From contig NZ_JYLF01000002.1 of assembly GCF_001043055.1 (NCBI RefSeq), forward strand, positions 310,001-374,000: 64,000 nucleotides of DNA, in the 5' to 3' direction. Below the pieces are notes generated by a model. It searched no databases. It saw only the letters and a list, made by a program, of their open reading frames with translations, and was not told the origin of the DNA. The stretch is from Pseudomonas weihenstephanensis (GTDB lineage: Bacteria; Pseudomonadota; Gammaproteobacteria; Pseudomonadales; Pseudomonadaceae). A program made the position numbers and the translations under genes. Below, one piece after another: positions 27,212 to 37,080 of the stretch. Numbering within the stretch: position 1 is the stretch's first letter; each line of letters starts with the position of its first letter.

Positions 27212-29707
27212 TTACCCTACGCTCTGCGGTGTGTCAGCGGCATCTTCTGCACGGTGCAGGGCCACCTGACGGATCGACAGACGAATCTCTGCCGGCAATA
27301 CGCGTTTGGCTGCGCCTTCGGCCAGTTCCCCCAACAGTTCGTGGTAACTCAACTTGCCGTTGGCATCGCGGCGCAGTACCTCTTCTTCAAGCAGCGTCTG
27401 GATAAAGTGGCGGAACAAGCTCTTGTCGAAGAACTCCGGGGCATTTAGGCCATGCAAAATGGACAGGCGTTGAGCCATCATGGTGCACAAGTCTTCCAGT
27501 TCTTCGGCGCTCAAGGTGTTTTGACCGCTGTTGAGCAGCAGTGAAATCGCCATGTAAAAGCGTTGCAGGGTTTGCGCAATGCTCTTGGACAACAGCGTCA
27601 GCAGCACAAAGTGGCGCGAGCTAGGAGCAGGGCGCAGGTACACCTCGTTTTCGAAACGCAGCAAACCTTGTTCGACAAAAGCCTCCAGCCATTGATCGAC
27701 GACGCCATCCAGTTCGTCCAGCGTCCAGCGGATGAACAATTCCGATTGCAGGTACGGATACAAGGCGCGGGTGTAGCGCAGGATCTGCTCACGCGTCATT
27801 CGCGAAGCGCTCTGGAAGAAGCTGGCCAGTAACGAAGGCAGCGCGAAGATGTGCAGCACGTTGTTGCGGTAGTAAGTCATCAGGACGGCGTTCTGCTCAT
27901 CCAGATACAGAATTTTACCCAATGCATCGCTTTGCTCGGACAACAAGTCCATGTCCTTTACATGCTCGATCAGCGCGCGGCCATCCCCTTCAGGCAAGGT
28001 GGTGTGCGGTGAATACGGCACGCGGCGCAGCAGCGCCAGATAGAGGTCGAGCACGCGGGCCATAGCGCGATCATCCAGCGCCAGCTTGCTGGTGGACAAC
28101 AACGCCAGTGCCACCAGATTCACCGGGTTGATGGCGGCCGCTTCGTTCAAGTGCTGAGCCACTTTCTCACCCAAACGATGAGTGGTGGCGTTCAACCATT
28201 CAGGACGGTACGACGGTGCGAGTTCCTGTTGGCGCCAGTTCGGTTGTTCGGTGTCGAGGAATTCCGCCAGTTTGATCGGTTCGCCAAAGTTAACCGCCAC
28301 TTGACCAAAACGCTGTTTGAGCGCGCCAATGACTTTGAAAATGTCGAAAATCGACTCTTTCTTCTTGCTCGCACCGCGCAATTCACCCAGGTATGTACGG
28401 CCTTCAAGCACACGCTCATAGCCGATATACACCGGCACGAACACGATGGGCATGCGCGAAGAGCGCAAAAAGCTGCGCAGGGTGATGGCCAACATTCCGG
28501 TTTTGGGTTGCAGCATACGGCCGGTACGCGAGCGCCCGCCCTCAACGAAGTACTCGACCGGGAAGCCTTTGGTGAACAAGGTGTGCAGGTATTCGTTGAA
28601 TACAGAGGTGTAGAGCGGATTGCCCTTGAAGGTACGGCGCATGAAAAATGCCCCGCCACGGCGCAACAAACTGCCGATGACCGGCATGTTGAGGTTGATC
28701 CCGGCGGCGATGTGCGGCGGAGTCAGACCGTTGCGAAACAGCAGGTAGGAAAGCAGCAGGTAGTCGATATGGCTGCGGTGGCACGGCACGTAAATAATTT
28801 CGTGACCTTGCGCGACGTCTTGCACGCCTTCGATGTGGTTGACCTTGATCCCGTCGTAAATCTTGTTCCAAAACCAGCTCAGTACCACTTCCAGAAAGCG
28901 AATGGCGGTGTAGGTGTAGTCCGAGGCGATTTCGTTGGCATAGCGCAGGGCTTGTGCCTTGGCCTTATCGGGGGAGATGTTCTCGCGCTCGGCTTCGTCG
29001 AGAATCGCCTGACGCACGGTTGGCTCATTGACCAGGCCTTTGACCAGATTGCGCCGGTGCGACAGGTCGGGGCCGATGACCGCGGTTTTAAGGTTGCGAA
29101 AGTGTACGCGCAAGATGCGCTGAGCCATGCGCACGGTGCGTTCATGGCCTTTGTTATGGTCGAGCAGTTCACGTAAATGAATGGGCGCCGAGAACTGCAC
29201 GCGGGTCTTGCGGCCCAGAATAAGAATGCGCAGCAGGCGACGCAGACGCCCGGTCACTGCCCAGCTGTCAGCAAACAGCAACTTCCACGGGCTGGACTCG
29301 CTGTCAGGGGATTGGCCCCAGAACACACTGACGGGGATGATTTGCGCGTCTTCGCCGGGGTTGGCGGTCAGGCTGTCCACCAAACGGGTCAGCGTCGGCG
29401 GGGCCCCGCGTTTGTCCTGGCGCCCTAACCAGTCGGGTTCTGGGGTCAGGTAAAAGAAGGCGGCAGGTTCAACCATTTGCCCCACGGCCACCGGTAATAC
29501 CGGGCGCGGCAGGCCCGCCTTGGTGCATTCGGCGTCGACCACCGCCAGTTCTGTCACGGAGGGCGATTGCAGGACGTAGAACACCGGCCGGCTGCGGTCC
29601 AGATTAAGGGTGAAGGACGACTGATTAATGGTCTCCGAGCGTACCCACAGGTACAGCAAGCGACGCAAGGCGCCAAACACTAGACGACGGAACGGGGAAC
29701 GGGTCAT
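27212..29707 (-). CDS. plsB: glycerol-3-phosphate 1-O-acyltransferase
   Basis: 831 residues, the size of gammaproteobacterial PlsB. It puts the first acyl chain on glycerol-3-phosphate at the inner membrane, starting phospholipid synthesis. The acyltransferase HX4D motif is His310-Asp315 in [12 protein letters not shown]. Further blocks are [12 protein letters not shown], the glycerophosphate-binding [14 protein letters not shown] and [13 protein letters not shown]. There is no neighbour in the same operon; the cold-shock gene diverges from it. Confidence 0.95.
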   Translation of the reverse strand: MTRSPFRRLVFGALRRLLYLWVRSETINQSSFTLNLDRSRPVFYVLQSPSVTELAVVDAECTKAGLPRPVLPVAVGQMVEPAAFFYLTPEPDWLGRQDKRGAPPTLTRLVDSLTANPGEDAQIIPVSVFWGQSPDSESSPWKLLFADSWAVTGRLRRLLRILILGRKTRVQFSAPIHLRELLDHNKGHERTVRMAQRILRVHFRNLKTAVIGPDLSHRRNLVKGLVNEPTVRQAILDEAERENISPDKAKAQALRYANEIASDYTYTAIRFLEVVLSWFWNKIYDGIKVNHIEGVQDVAQGHEIIYVPCHRSHIDYLLLSYLLFRNGLTPPHIAAGINLNMPVIGSLLRRGGAFFMRRTFKGNPLYTSVFNEYLHTLFTKGFPVEYFVEGGRSRTGRMLQPKTGMLAITLRSFLRSSRMPIVFVPVYIGYERVLEGRTYLGELRGASKKKESIFDIFKVIGALKQRFGQVAVNFGEPIKLAEFLDTEQPNWRQQELAPSYRPEWLNATTHRLGEKVAQHLNEAAAINPVNLVALALLSTSKLALDDRAMARVLDLYLALLRRVPYSPHTTLPEGDGRALIEHVKDMDLLSEQSDALGKILYLDEQNAVLMTYYRNNVLHIFALPSLLASFFQSASRMTREQILRYTRALYPYLQSELFIRWTLDELDGVVDQWLEAFVEQGLLRFENEVYLRPAPSSRHFVLLTLLSKSIAQTLQRFYMAISLLLNSGQNTLSAEELEDLCTMMAQRLSILHGLNAPEFFDKSLFRHFIQTLLEEEVLRRDANGKLSYHELLGELAEGAAKRVLPAEIRLSIRQVALHRAEDAADTPQSVG

Positions 29708-29805
29708 ACGGCTTCTGCATGAGTGGATTAAAACGAGTGTTTACTCGGGCGGGTAGTGTGCCGTATCTCTGGAAAATCGGCAAAAAAGCTGCGAACTAAT
29801 ATTGA

Positions 29806-29833
29806 TTGAGTGTTTTTCGCGCTGTCTTATACT
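29806..29833 (+). promoter_or_regulatory. sigma-70 promoter of the cold-shock gene
   Basis: TTGAGT (29806-29811), a 16-bp spacer and TATACT (29828-29833) form a good sigma-70 promoter. Transcription would start near 29840, leaving a leader of about 110 nt, in line with the long structured leaders of cold-shock mRNAs. The leader contains the small hairpin GAGC-GAAAGT-GCTC. Confidence 0.6.
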
Positions 29834-29948
29834 CGATGCTCTTTCGCCATCAAATGTAAGACGTTTTCAGCAAACTATAAGTTCGAGCGAAAGTGCTCAA
29901 TGGGCTGAATCAGCAAGCCCGCTCAAAAATAATAAAGGGGATGCACGC

Positions 29949-30158
29949 ATGACTACGCGGTTTACAGGCAATGTGAAATGGTTCAACGATGCCAAAGGCT
30001 ACGGGTTTATTCAGGGCGAAGAGGGCAAGGATGTGTTTGTGCACTACCGCGCAATTCGCGGTGAAGGCCATCGCAGCCTGGCTGAAGGTCAACAGGTCGA
30101 ATACAACCAGGTGACGGGTGACAAAGGCTTGCAGGCTGAGGATGTGGTAGGGCTGTAA
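29949..30158 (+). CDS. cold-shock domain protein (CspA family)
   Basis: 69 residues, one cold-shock domain. Both RNA-binding motifs are present: KGYGFIQ (RNP1) and DVFVHYRAI (RNP2), where the usual phenylalanine/serine pair of RNP2 is replaced by Tyr-Arg. The surface GNVKWFND is standard. It binds single-stranded RNA or DNA in the cytoplasm. The ATG at 29949 follows AAAGGGG. The variant RNP2 suggests a member other than the main CspA. Confidence 0.9.
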   Translation: MTTRFTGNVKWFNDAKGYGFIQGEEGKDVFVHYRAIRGEGHRSLAEGQQVEYNQVTGDKGLQAEDVVGL

Positions 30159-30168
30159 CGGTAAAACC

Positions 30169-30266
30169 TGTAGCCGCTGCCCAAGGCTGGATAAGGTCCG
30201 AAGGGCCTTCGCTTTTCAGGCGATGGGTCGCTGTGCAACCCATCGCAGCCTGCGGCAGCGGCTACA
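30169..30266. repeat. BIME-like pair of inverted REP arms
   Basis: TGTAGCCGCTGCC (30169-30181) and GGCAGCGGCTACA (30254-30266) are perfect 13-bp inverted arms. Between them lies a second hairpin of GATGGGT (30222-30228) with ACCCATC (30238-30244). The element begins 11 bp after the cold-shock gene and may stabilise or end its mRNA. Confidence 0.75.
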
Positions 30267-30277
30267 AGGCCTGTGGG

Positions 30278-30655
30278 TCAGGAGCCGGTTTTCCAAGTGA
30301 TTTCTTCTTCGCCGTCTTCGCTGATGCGCACCCAGCGGTCAGCGTCGGCTTCGCCTTGCTCTTCAACCCAGCTACCCGGCGCGCAGCGCACTTCGATGTT
30401 CAGTGCCTTGAAGGCGGCGTGGGCACAGGCGATGTCGTCTTCCCAAGGCGTTTGATCGCTGTCCAGGTACAAACTGTTCCATTTGCCTACGGCTTTTGGC
30501 ATCCAGGTCACGGGAACGTTGCCAGCGGTACATTTCCAGGTTTCGCCTTTCTTTTTCCATTCCGAGCATGTGCCCAGAACCTCTGAAAGCCAGACTTCTA
30601 CGTCTTTGTAGGTGACGGTTTCTTTCAGGTAAATCTCAATGTCGGGTTGGCGCAT
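30278..30655 (-). CDS. conserved hypothetical protein, acidic and Trp-rich
   Basis: 125 residues, soluble, with nine Trp in all and several Cys (GTCSEW, WKCTAG, ACAHAAF, VRCAPG). There is no signal peptide or known family. The start ATG at 30655 is supported by GAGGA five bases upstream; a GTG four codons earlier lacks support. Upstream is rlmA on the same strand with an 80-bp gap. Confidence 0.7.
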   Translation of the reverse strand: MRQPDIEIYLKETVTYKDVEVWLSEVLGTCSEWKKKGETWKCTAGNVPVTWMPKAVGKWNSLYLDSDQTPWEDDIACAHAAFKALNIEVRCAPGSWVEEQGEADADRWVRISEDGEEEITWKTGS

Positions 30656-30735
30656 GGATGTCCTCACTGCGGGTCTGAAAAATCCATTCGCGGATTAGTC
30701 GGGCCTGGGGCGTGTGCCCCTGGCCGTAAAGTGGG

Positions 30736-31545
30736 TTATTGAAGCACGAAATAATCGTAGCGCATGGACACCGTCACGATTAAAGGCTCGGGGTGTTCGA
30801 TGACTTCGGCGCGACGTTCGGCGCTGGCGCGCCAGCCGTGCGGGGTCATGGCCAGCAAGTTGGCGCGATCTTGCGGTTCGCTCAAGCGCAGTTTGAACTC
30901 CAGTGTTTCACTGTGTTGCAACTGCATGCCTTCAGGTATCAGCGCCAGATGCTTGTCGTCTGCGTATTCGCGCACTTCGTCGTACAGGCGTTCGCGCAAT
31001 TCCATCAGGTGCCCGCGTGTGGGGCCGACACGCATCAGCCCGCCGCCGGGGCTGAGCAAGCGTTTGGCCTCAAGCCAGTCGAGCGGGCTGAACACGCTGG
31101 CCAAAAACTGGCAGCTGCCGTTAGCCAAAGGCACTCGGGCCATGCTGGCGATCAACCAGGTCAATTGCGGATTGCGCTTGCAGGCCCGTTTGACCGCCTC
31201 GCGGGAGATATCGAGGGCGTAGCCATCGGCATGGGGCAGGGCGTCGGCGATTTGTGCGGTGTAGTAACCCTCGCCACAACCGATGTCCAGCCAGCGCTGC
31301 GGGGCGCGCTCGGCAGCCAGCTCCGCCAGGCGCTTGGCCACAGGCGCGTAATGACCGGCGTTGAGAAAGTCGCGACGGGCTTCAACCATTGCCTGATTGT
31401 CGCCAGGGTCACGGCTGTTTTTGTGCTGCACGGGCAACAGGTTCAGGTACCCCTGACGCGCACGGTCAAAACGGTGGCCTGCCGGGCAGACCACGCCATT
31501 ATCGACCGCACTCAGCGGCTCAGAGCAAATAGGGCAGGCGAGCAT
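30736..31545 (-). CDS. rlmA: 23S rRNA (guanine-N1)-methyltransferase, RlmA type
   Basis: 269 residues. An N-terminal zinc finger (CPIC near residue 4 and CPAGH near residue 21) precedes the marker RARQGYLNLL and a SAM methyltransferase domain with WLDIGCGEGYYT. RlmA proteins methylate G745 (or G748) in helix 35 of 23S rRNA. The final part carries MTPHGWRAS, typical of this family. The ATG overlaps the dapE stop (ATGA), so the two are co-translated. Exact base specificity is inferred. Confidence 0.88.
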   Translation of the reverse strand: MLACPICSEPLSAVDNGVVCPAGHRFDRARQGYLNLLPVQHKNSRDPGDNQAMVEARRDFLNAGHYAPVAKRLAELAAERAPQRWLDIGCGEGYYTAQIADALPHADGYALDISREAVKRACKRNPQLTWLIASMARVPLANGSCQFLASVFSPLDWLEAKRLLSPGGGLMRVGPTRGHLMELRERLYDEVREYADDKHLALIPEGMQLQHSETLEFKLRLSEPQDRANLLAMTPHGWRASAERRAEVIEHPEPLIVTVSMRYDYFVLQ

Positions 31546-32696
31546 CAGGCGAGCAACTTGATCAGGGTTTGGTAGTAGATCTCGGTCAGCACATCGAGAT
31601 CGCTGGCCAGTACGCGTTCGTTGACCTGGTGAATGGTCGCGTTGACCGGCCCCAGCTCAACCACCTGGGTACCCAAAGTGGCGATAAAGCGCCCGTCAGA
31701 GGTGCCACCGCTGGTGGAAGCCTTGGTTTCGCGACCGGTCACTTGTTTGATGCTTGAGGCGACGGCATCGAGCAATGCGCCCGGCTCGGTCAAAAACGGC
31801 AGGCCCGACAGTGCCCACTCGATGTGCCAGTCCAGATCATGCTTGTCGAGGATATCCGCCACGCGCTGTTGCAATCCTTCGACCGTAGATTCGGTCGAGA
31901 AGCGGAAGTTGAACACCGCCACCAGATCACCGGGAATGACGTTGGTGGCGCCGGTGCCCGAGTTGAGGTTGGAAATCTGGAAGCTGGTAGGCGGGAAGAA
32001 GTCGTTACCGTTGTCCCAATGTTCGGCGGCCAGTTCAGCCAGCGCCGGAGCCGCCAGGTGAATCGGATTTTTTGCCAGGTGCGGGTACGCCACGTGACCT
32101 TGAACCCCGCGCACCGTGAGCTTGGCGCCGAGGGAGCCGCGGCGGCCGTTTTTCACCACGTCACCCACCAGCGTGGTGCTCGATGGTTCACCCACGATGC
32201 ACCAGTCCAGACGCTCTTTGCGGGCGGCGAAACGCTCAACCACCGCTTTGGTGCCGTGATGCGCCGGGCCTTCTTCGTCGCTGGTGATCAGAAACGCGAC
32301 CGAACCTTTGTGGTCCGGGTAGTCGGCGACAAAGCGTTCGGCGGCCACCAGCATCGCGGCCAGGCTGCCTTTCATGTCGGCAGCGCCACGCCCGCAGAGC
32401 ATGCCGTGTTCGTCGATCAGCGCATCGAACGGGTCGTTCTGCCACGCTTGTACCGGGCCGGTTGGCACCACGTCGGTATGACCGGCGAAGCACAGCACAG
32501 GGCCGTCGTGTTTGCCGTGGGTGGCCCAGAAGTTGTCCACGTCTTCGATGCGCATAGGCTCCAGTGCAAAGCCTGCATCACCCAAACGCTGCATCATCAG
32601 CTTCTGGCAATCGGCGTCGATTGGCGTCACGGAAGGGCGACGGATCAGATCGCAGGCAAGTTGCAGGGTCGGCGAGAGGTCGGCGTGGGCCGTCAT
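31545..32696 (-). CDS. dapE: succinyl-diaminopimelate desuccinylase
   Basis: 383 residues. It removes succinate from N-succinyl-LL-diaminopimelate in lysine and peptidoglycan precursor synthesis. M20 peptidase metal motifs are visible: [27 protein letters not shown] and [15 protein letters not shown] at 32696 gives the normal N-terminus ([20 protein letters not shown] split after the leader) and has GGAG upstream; an upstream in-frame ATG adds 24 unrelated residues. It overlaps rlmA at its stop. Confidence 0.95.
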   Translation of the reverse strand: MTAHADLSPTLQLACDLIRRPSVTPIDADCQKLMMQRLGDAGFALEPMRIEDVDNFWATHGKHDGPVLCFAGHTDVVPTGPVQAWQNDPFDALIDEHGMLCGRGAADMKGSLAAMLVAAERFVADYPDHKGSVAFLITSDEEGPAHHGTKAVVERFAARKERLDWCIVGEPSSTTLVGDVVKNGRRGSLGAKLTVRGVQGHVAYPHLAKNPIHLAAPALAELAAEHWDNGNDFFPPTSFQISNLNSGTGATNVIPGDLVAVFNFRFSTESTVEGLQQRVADILDKHDLDWHIEWALSGLPFLTEPGALLDAVASSIKQVTGRETKASTSGGTSDGRFIATLGTQVVELGPVNATIHQVNERVLASDLDVLTEIYYQTLIKLLA

Positions 32697-32790
32697 GGTG
32701 GTGGACTCCGAAGCTGGGCGTGTAGGGAAGCAAACTTTGAACGCTCGCGCCTGTAAGGCTGGGCGCAAAAGGGCGGTTATCTTAAAGCAA

Positions 32791-32813
32791 AACGGCGGCC
32801 AGAGGCCGCCGTT
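32791..32813. terminator. terminator-type hairpin between ndvB-like gene and dapE
   Basis: AACGGCGGCC and GGCCGCCGTT form a perfect 10-bp stem with a three-base loop. On the minus strand it lies 18 bp after the stop of the glucan synthase gene and is followed by TTGC, so the T-run is short. Confidence 0.75.
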
Positions 32814-32830
32814 TAGTGGTTGCGGTCAAT

Positions 32831-35422
32831 TTATGCCGCAGGCTGCTCTTTCGGTGCGTCCACCGGTTTAGGCAGAGAGGACATAAAGGCCATCACCAGC
32901 GCTGCCAGATATGGCAGCGATTGCACCAACAGCATCACCACCCAAAAGCGCATGTCGTTGCTCGGTAACCCTTGTACGAAGCAGATCCCCAAGGCTGCGC
33001 CCCAGAGCAACAGCATGATGAAGACTTCTTCCCGTGCTTCGGAGAGCGCGACCCAAAAACCGTGGTTGTCGGCGTTTTTAGGCGTACGAAAGAAGGGAAT
33101 GCTGGTGGTGAAAAAGCCATACAACACGGCCTTGGCAATGGTGTGCGACAACGCCAGCCCGGCCAGGGCCGCGGCAAATGCATCCTTGAGGTTGACCCCC
33201 ACGGTACGGCGGTACAGGAAGATGATTTTGCCCACCTTGAATACAAACAACGCCAGCGGCGGGATCGCAAAGATCAGCAGCGGTGGATCGACCCGCGTCG
33301 GCACAATAATCATCGCGGCCGACCACAGCAGCGCGCCCACGGTGAAGAAGATGTTCATGCCGTCAGCGACCCACGGCAACCAGCCCGCCAGGAAGTGATA
33401 ACGCTGGCCACGGGTCAGTTGCGAGTCCTTGCCACGCAGCAGGCTTGAGGCATGACGCTTGATAATCTGAATCGCTCCGTAGGCCCAGCGGAATCGCTGT
33501 TTCTTGAAGTCGATGAAGGTATCGGGCATCAGCCCTTTGCCGTAGCTGTTGTGGGAATAGGCTGCGGAATAGCCTTTCTCAAAGATCCGCAGGCCCAACT
33601 CGGCATCCTCACAAATACACCAGTCGGCCCAGCCCAGCTCTTCGAGTACCGAACGGCGGGTCATGGTCATGGTGCCGTGCTGAATGATCGCATCGCGGTC
33701 GTTACGGGTGACCATGCCGATGTGGAAGAAGCCCTTGTACTCGGAGTAGCAGAGCTTTTTAAAGGTGCTTTCGTTCTGGTCGCGGTAGTCCTGGGGCGAT
33801 TGCACGATGGCGATTTTAGGGTCGGCAAAGTGCGGCACCATGTGCTTGAGCCAGTTGCGGTCTACGCAGTAGTCAGAGTCGATGACCGCGATGACTTCGG
33901 CATCCGGCGCGGTGTGTGGGATCAGGTAATTGAGTGCGCCCCCCTTGAAACCGGCCAGCGGGGCAACGTGGAAAAACTTGAAACGCGGGCCGAGGGTGGC
34001 GCAGTAATCGCGCACCGGCTCCCAGACCGCCGGATCTTTGGTGTTGTTGTCGATGATCAACACTTCGAAATCCGGGTAATCCAGATTGGCCAGCGCGTCG
34101 AGGGTCTGTTTCACCATCGCGGGTGGCTCGTTGTAGCAGGGCACATGGATCGAAACTTTCGGGCGGTAGGCGTCGTCGGCTTCGACCGGTAAAAATTCCC
34201 GGCGGCGCTTGCGAACCCATACCGCTTCGGCCAGTTCGTGGGCTTCGGTCAGCAACACGATAAACACCCCGAGGGCGCCCAAACCCAGTAAGAACCCCAC
34301 CGTGAGGCTGAACCAGGTGCTGTATTGCTGGCTATAGTCGTAAGCGATCCACACCAGTACCGAACCGCATAAAAAGGCGGTGAACGTGAGGAACGTTCGG
34401 CCGCGCTGACGCAGTGCGGAGCCATCAATGAGCAGCAACGCCAGCGACAGCAGGCCCATCACCACCGAGCCGATGGCCAGTACGCGCCACTGCGGGATCG
34501 CGACCACTGGGCCTTCGAAGTTGAATTTCTGCTGGCGTGCGGCGTTGTACACGCCCCAGTACGCCCCCACCGAGCCTTCGTCGCTGGCCTTCCAGGGCTG
34601 ATCGAACGCTTCGATCACGAAGTAGTTGTAACCCCGGCGGTTCAGGGTATTGACCAGGTTACGCAGGTAAATAGCCTGGTCAGCCGGGGTCGCGTCAGCA
34701 CCACCGCGCATGCGGCCGTTACTCGGCCAGCCAACCTCCGACAGCAGCAAAGGCTTTTTCGGGAACATCTTTTTCAGATCCCGGGCACGGTCCAGTACAA
34801 ATTCGCCAGCCTTGTCCACCGGGATAAATTCCCAGTAGGGCAAAATGTGCGCGGCAATCAGGTCAACGTGCTTGGCCAGTTGCGGGTATTTCTCCCAGAT
34901 ATGCCATTGCTCGGACGTGGTGACGGGCACCTTGACCGCAGCGCGCACCCGGTCCAGCAGTACGATCAGCTCTTCGGGTGTGATTTCTTCGCGGAACAGC
35001 GCTTCGTTACCCACCACGACCCGCACGATGCTGCGCGAGTTATTGGCCAGCTCAATGGCTTTCTGGATTTCCCTCTCGTTGCGCTCCAGGTCAGGGCTGA
35101 TCCAGATCCCGATGGTCACGCGCAAACCGAACTCTTCGGCCAACTTGGGAATGTCGCCCAAGGTGCCATCGACTGAGTAGGTACGAATGTTGTCGGTCAG
35201 CTTGCTCATGATCTCCAGGTCACGACGCATTTCATCGTCGGACGGATATTGGTCTTTCTGCGGGTATTGGCCTTGTTGAAACGGCGAATACGAAAAACCG
35301 GAGATTTGCTCTGGCCAGTTGGGCGCCGAGACCGGGCGATTGATCAGCGCCCAGAAACCGGTGAAGAGAGCGGCGATGGCCAACACCACCACCAGATTGA
35401 GTCCAAATTTACGCGATGACAT
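32831..35422 (-). CDS. ndvB: NdvB-like beta-1,3-glucan synthase (GH17-like domain plus GT2)
   Basis: 863 residues. An N-terminal membrane helix leads to a periplasmic glycoside hydrolase family 17-like domain (about 40-300: YSPFQQGQYP, VVVGNEALFR, LSEVGWPSNG). Membrane helices follow (about 320-390), then a family 2 glycosyltransferase with VLIIDNNTKDP, VIDSDYC, CEDAELGLRI and QRFRW, then more membrane helices. This matches Pseudomonas NdvB, which makes periplasmic cyclic beta-1,3-glucans linked to biofilm antibiotic tolerance. ATG at 35422 is preferred, though an in-frame TTG six codons upstream is possible. Confidence 0.88.
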   Translation of the reverse strand: MSSRKFGLNLVVVLAIAALFTGFWALINRPVSAPNWPEQISGFSYSPFQQGQYPQKDQYPSDDEMRRDLEIMSKLTDNIRTYSVDGTLGDIPKLAEEFGLRVTIGIWISPDLERNEREIQKAIELANNSRSIVRVVVGNEALFREEITPEELIVLLDRVRAAVKVPVTTSEQWHIWEKYPQLAKHVDLIAAHILPYWEFIPVDKAGEFVLDRARDLKKMFPKKPLLLSEVGWPSNGRMRGGADATPADQAIYLRNLVNTLNRRGYNYFVIEAFDQPWKASDEGSVGAYWGVYNAARQQKFNFEGPVVAIPQWRVLAIGSVVMGLLSLALLLIDGSALRQRGRTFLTFTAFLCGSVLVWIAYDYSQQYSTWFSLTVGFLLGLGALGVFIVLLTEAHELAEAVWVRKRRREFLPVEADDAYRPKVSIHVPCYNEPPAMVKQTLDALANLDYPDFEVLIIDNNTKDPAVWEPVRDYCATLGPRFKFFHVAPLAGFKGGALNYLIPHTAPDAEVIAVIDSDYCVDRNWLKHMVPHFADPKIAIVQSPQDYRDQNESTFKKLCYSEYKGFFHIGMVTRNDRDAIIQHGTMTMTRRSVLEELGWADWCICEDAELGLRIFEKGYSAAYSHNSYGKGLMPDTFIDFKKQRFRWAYGAIQIIKRHASSLLRGKDSQLTRGQRYHFLAGWLPWVADGMNIFFTVGALLWSAAMIIVPTRVDPPLLIFAIPPLALFVFKVGKIIFLYRRTVGVNLKDAFAAALAGLALSHTIAKAVLYGFFTTSIPFFRTPKNADNHGFWVALSEAREEVFIMLLLWGAALGICFVQGLPSNDMRFWVVMLLVQSLPYLAALVMAFMSSLPKPVDAPKEQPAA

Positions 35423-35667
35423 AACTATTTCGGGTTCCAAAAGGAGTGGAACGAAGATCGCTCGGCAGGTGCCAAACGGCGCGCATCCTACACTGGGATT
35501 TAACTTAACGTACAGCGCATGGAAAACGGCTTGGTGTTTGGCAGCGATCGCCAGCTTAAGTTCTTTCTTTATTACTTGTAGCTCTTATCTTGCTACTAGG
35601 TCGGCTATTAAAGCAGGCTTGGTCGGATGACCAGTAGGAAATGTACTCAACATCGGTAAGACCGCCC

Positions 35668-35673
35668 TATAAT
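35668..35673 (+). promoter_or_regulatory. -10 element for tcdA
   Basis: A perfect TATAAT lies 27 bp before the tcdA start, in the 277-bp divergent gap with the ndvB-like gene. I see no good -35 match at 16-18 bp. Confidence 0.5.
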
Positions 35674-35699
35674 GCGCGCCGGTTTTTGGGGTGTTGGTT

Positions 35700-36581
35700 A
35701 TGAGTACAGAAGATCCGCGGTTTGCCGGTGTCGCCCGGTTATATGGTCTGGAAGGCATGGACCGTCTGCGTGCGGCGCATGTGGCGATCATTGGTGTAGG
35801 TGGCGTGGGGTCATGGGCCGCCGAAGCGATTGCGCGTTGTGGCGTGGGTGAAATTTCGCTATTTGATTTGGATGATGTCTGCGTCAGCAACACCAACCGC
35901 CAGCTGCATGCATTAAGTTCGAACGTTGGTCGGGACAAGGTTGAAGTGATGGCTGAGCGCCTGCGTCAGATCAACCCGGATTGCACTGTGCACGCGGTGG
36001 CGGACTTCGTAACCCGCGAAACCATGGCCGAGTACATCACCCCCGACATCGACTGCGTGATCGATTGCATCGACAGCGTGAATGCCAAGGCGGCGCTGAT
36101 TGCCTGGTGCAAGCGCCGCAAGATCCAAATCATCACCACCGGTGGCGCGGGCGGGCAAATTGACCCGACGCTGATTCAAGTGTGTGATTTGAACCGTACC
36201 TTTAATGACCCGCTGGCCTCGAAAGTGCGCTCCACGTTGCGTCGTGATTATGGTTTTTCTCGGACCGTGACGCGTCATTACAGCGTGCCGTGTGTGTTCT
36301 CGACCGAACAGCTGCGCTACCCCAAGCCCGATGGCAGCATTTGCTTGCAGAAAAGTTTTGTGGGAGATGGGGTCAAGCTTGACTGCGCGGGTGGTTTTGG
36401 CGCGGTGATGATGGTCACGGCGACCTTTGGCATGGTGGCGGCGACCAAGGCGGTCGACAAAATCGTGGCGGGTGTGCGTCGGCCTTCAGAAAAACTCAAG
36501 CAAAAACAAAGCCCTCACCCTAGCCCTCTCCCCAAGGGAGAGGAGATTGAACGCGTGGAGTCGGCCACATCGGCAGCCTGA
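35700..36581 (+). CDS. tcdA: tRNA threonylcarbamoyladenosine dehydratase (cyclic t6A)
   Basis: 293 residues. TcdA (CsdL) uses ATP to close t6A37 of tRNA into its cyclic form. It is an E1-like ThiF-fold enzyme: GVGGVGSWAAEAIARCG binds nucleotide, and TGGAGGQIDPT follows. The last 24 or so residues (from KQKQSPHPSPLPKGEE on) are encoded by a dispersed GC-rich repeat and are not part of the enzyme; E. coli TcdA ends at about 268. ATG at 35700 is preferred over GTG at 35691. It faces csdA-csdE, which supports it in sulfur-linked function. Confidence 0.92.
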   Translation: MSTEDPRFAGVARLYGLEGMDRLRAAHVAIIGVGGVGSWAAEAIARCGVGEISLFDLDDVCVSNTNRQLHALSSNVGRDKVEVMAERLRQINPDCTVHAVADFVTRETMAEYITPDIDCVIDCIDSVNAKAALIAWCKRRKIQIITTGGAGGQIDPTLIQVCDLNRTFNDPLASKVRSTLRRDYGFSRTVTRHYSVPCVFSTEQLRYPKPDGSICLQKSFVGDGVKLDCAGGFGAVMMVTATFGMVAATKAVDKIVAGVRRPSEKLKQKQSPHPSPLPKGEEIERVESATSAA

Positions 36582-36669
36582 AGTTACGCCACGATTGCGG
36601 GCGGGCAGTATTTCTCAAGAACTCACCCATCAGTCCCCGCTCCCTTTGGGAGAGGATCAGGGTAAGGGG
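36512..36669. repeat. pair of inverted dispersed repeats (SPHPSPLPKGE type)
   Basis: A copy with core CCCTAGCCCTCTCCC lies at 36512-36543, inside the end of tcdA. A second copy in opposite orientation lies at 36636-36669, ending within 4 bp of the csdE stop. The two can pair into a long hairpin and may serve as a two-way terminator for the convergent genes. Confidence 0.75.
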
Positions 36670-36672
36670 ATT

Positions 36673-37080
36673 TTAGCCGAGCGCCAATTCCCGCATCCGC
36701 ACTAAAACGGCATTCAAGCCATTGCTGCGGGACGGCGACAATTGGCGGCTCAAGCCCAACTGTTCGAACCACCCCGGCAAATCCACTTGCAACAATTGCT
36801 CAGCGCTTAAACCGTTCACTCGCGCCAGCAGCAGCGCCACCAGCCCGCGAATCAAGCGCGCATCACTGCTGGCCGCAAACTGCCAATGCCCGTCTTTCAA
36901 TTCGCCCACCAACCACACCAGGCTTTCACAGCCCTGCACGAGGTTGGTGTCGGTTTTTTCGGTCTCGGGCAGTGCGGGTAAGCGTTGGCCCCACTGCATC
37001 AGCAAGCGCGCGCGCGACTCCCAGCCCACACACTGCTTAAAACTGTCGAGGGCAACGTGCGCTTCAGCGGGCAAGCTCAT
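36673..37080 (-). CDS. csdE: CsdE/SufE-type sulfur acceptor
   Basis: 135 residues. SufE-fold protein that accepts persulfide sulfur from a cysteine desulfurase; the acceptor Cys is in NLVQGCESLVW. Other family blocks are DARLIRGLVALLLARVNG and LGLSRQLSPSRSNGL. The ATG overlaps the csdA stop by four bases. With no suf operon genes nearby and tcdA opposite, CsdE is more likely than SufE. Confidence 0.87.
   Translation of the reverse strand: MSLPAEAHVALDSFKQCVGWESRARLLMQWGQRLPALPETEKTDTNLVQGCESLVWLVGELKDGHWQFAASSDARLIRGLVALLLARVNGLSAEQLLQVDLPGWFEQLGLSRQLSPSRSNGLNAVLVRMRELALG

Noticed and set aside
31824..32756. 310-codon open frame on the plus strand opposite dapE
   Set aside because: Antisense to dapE, no start signal and no domain.
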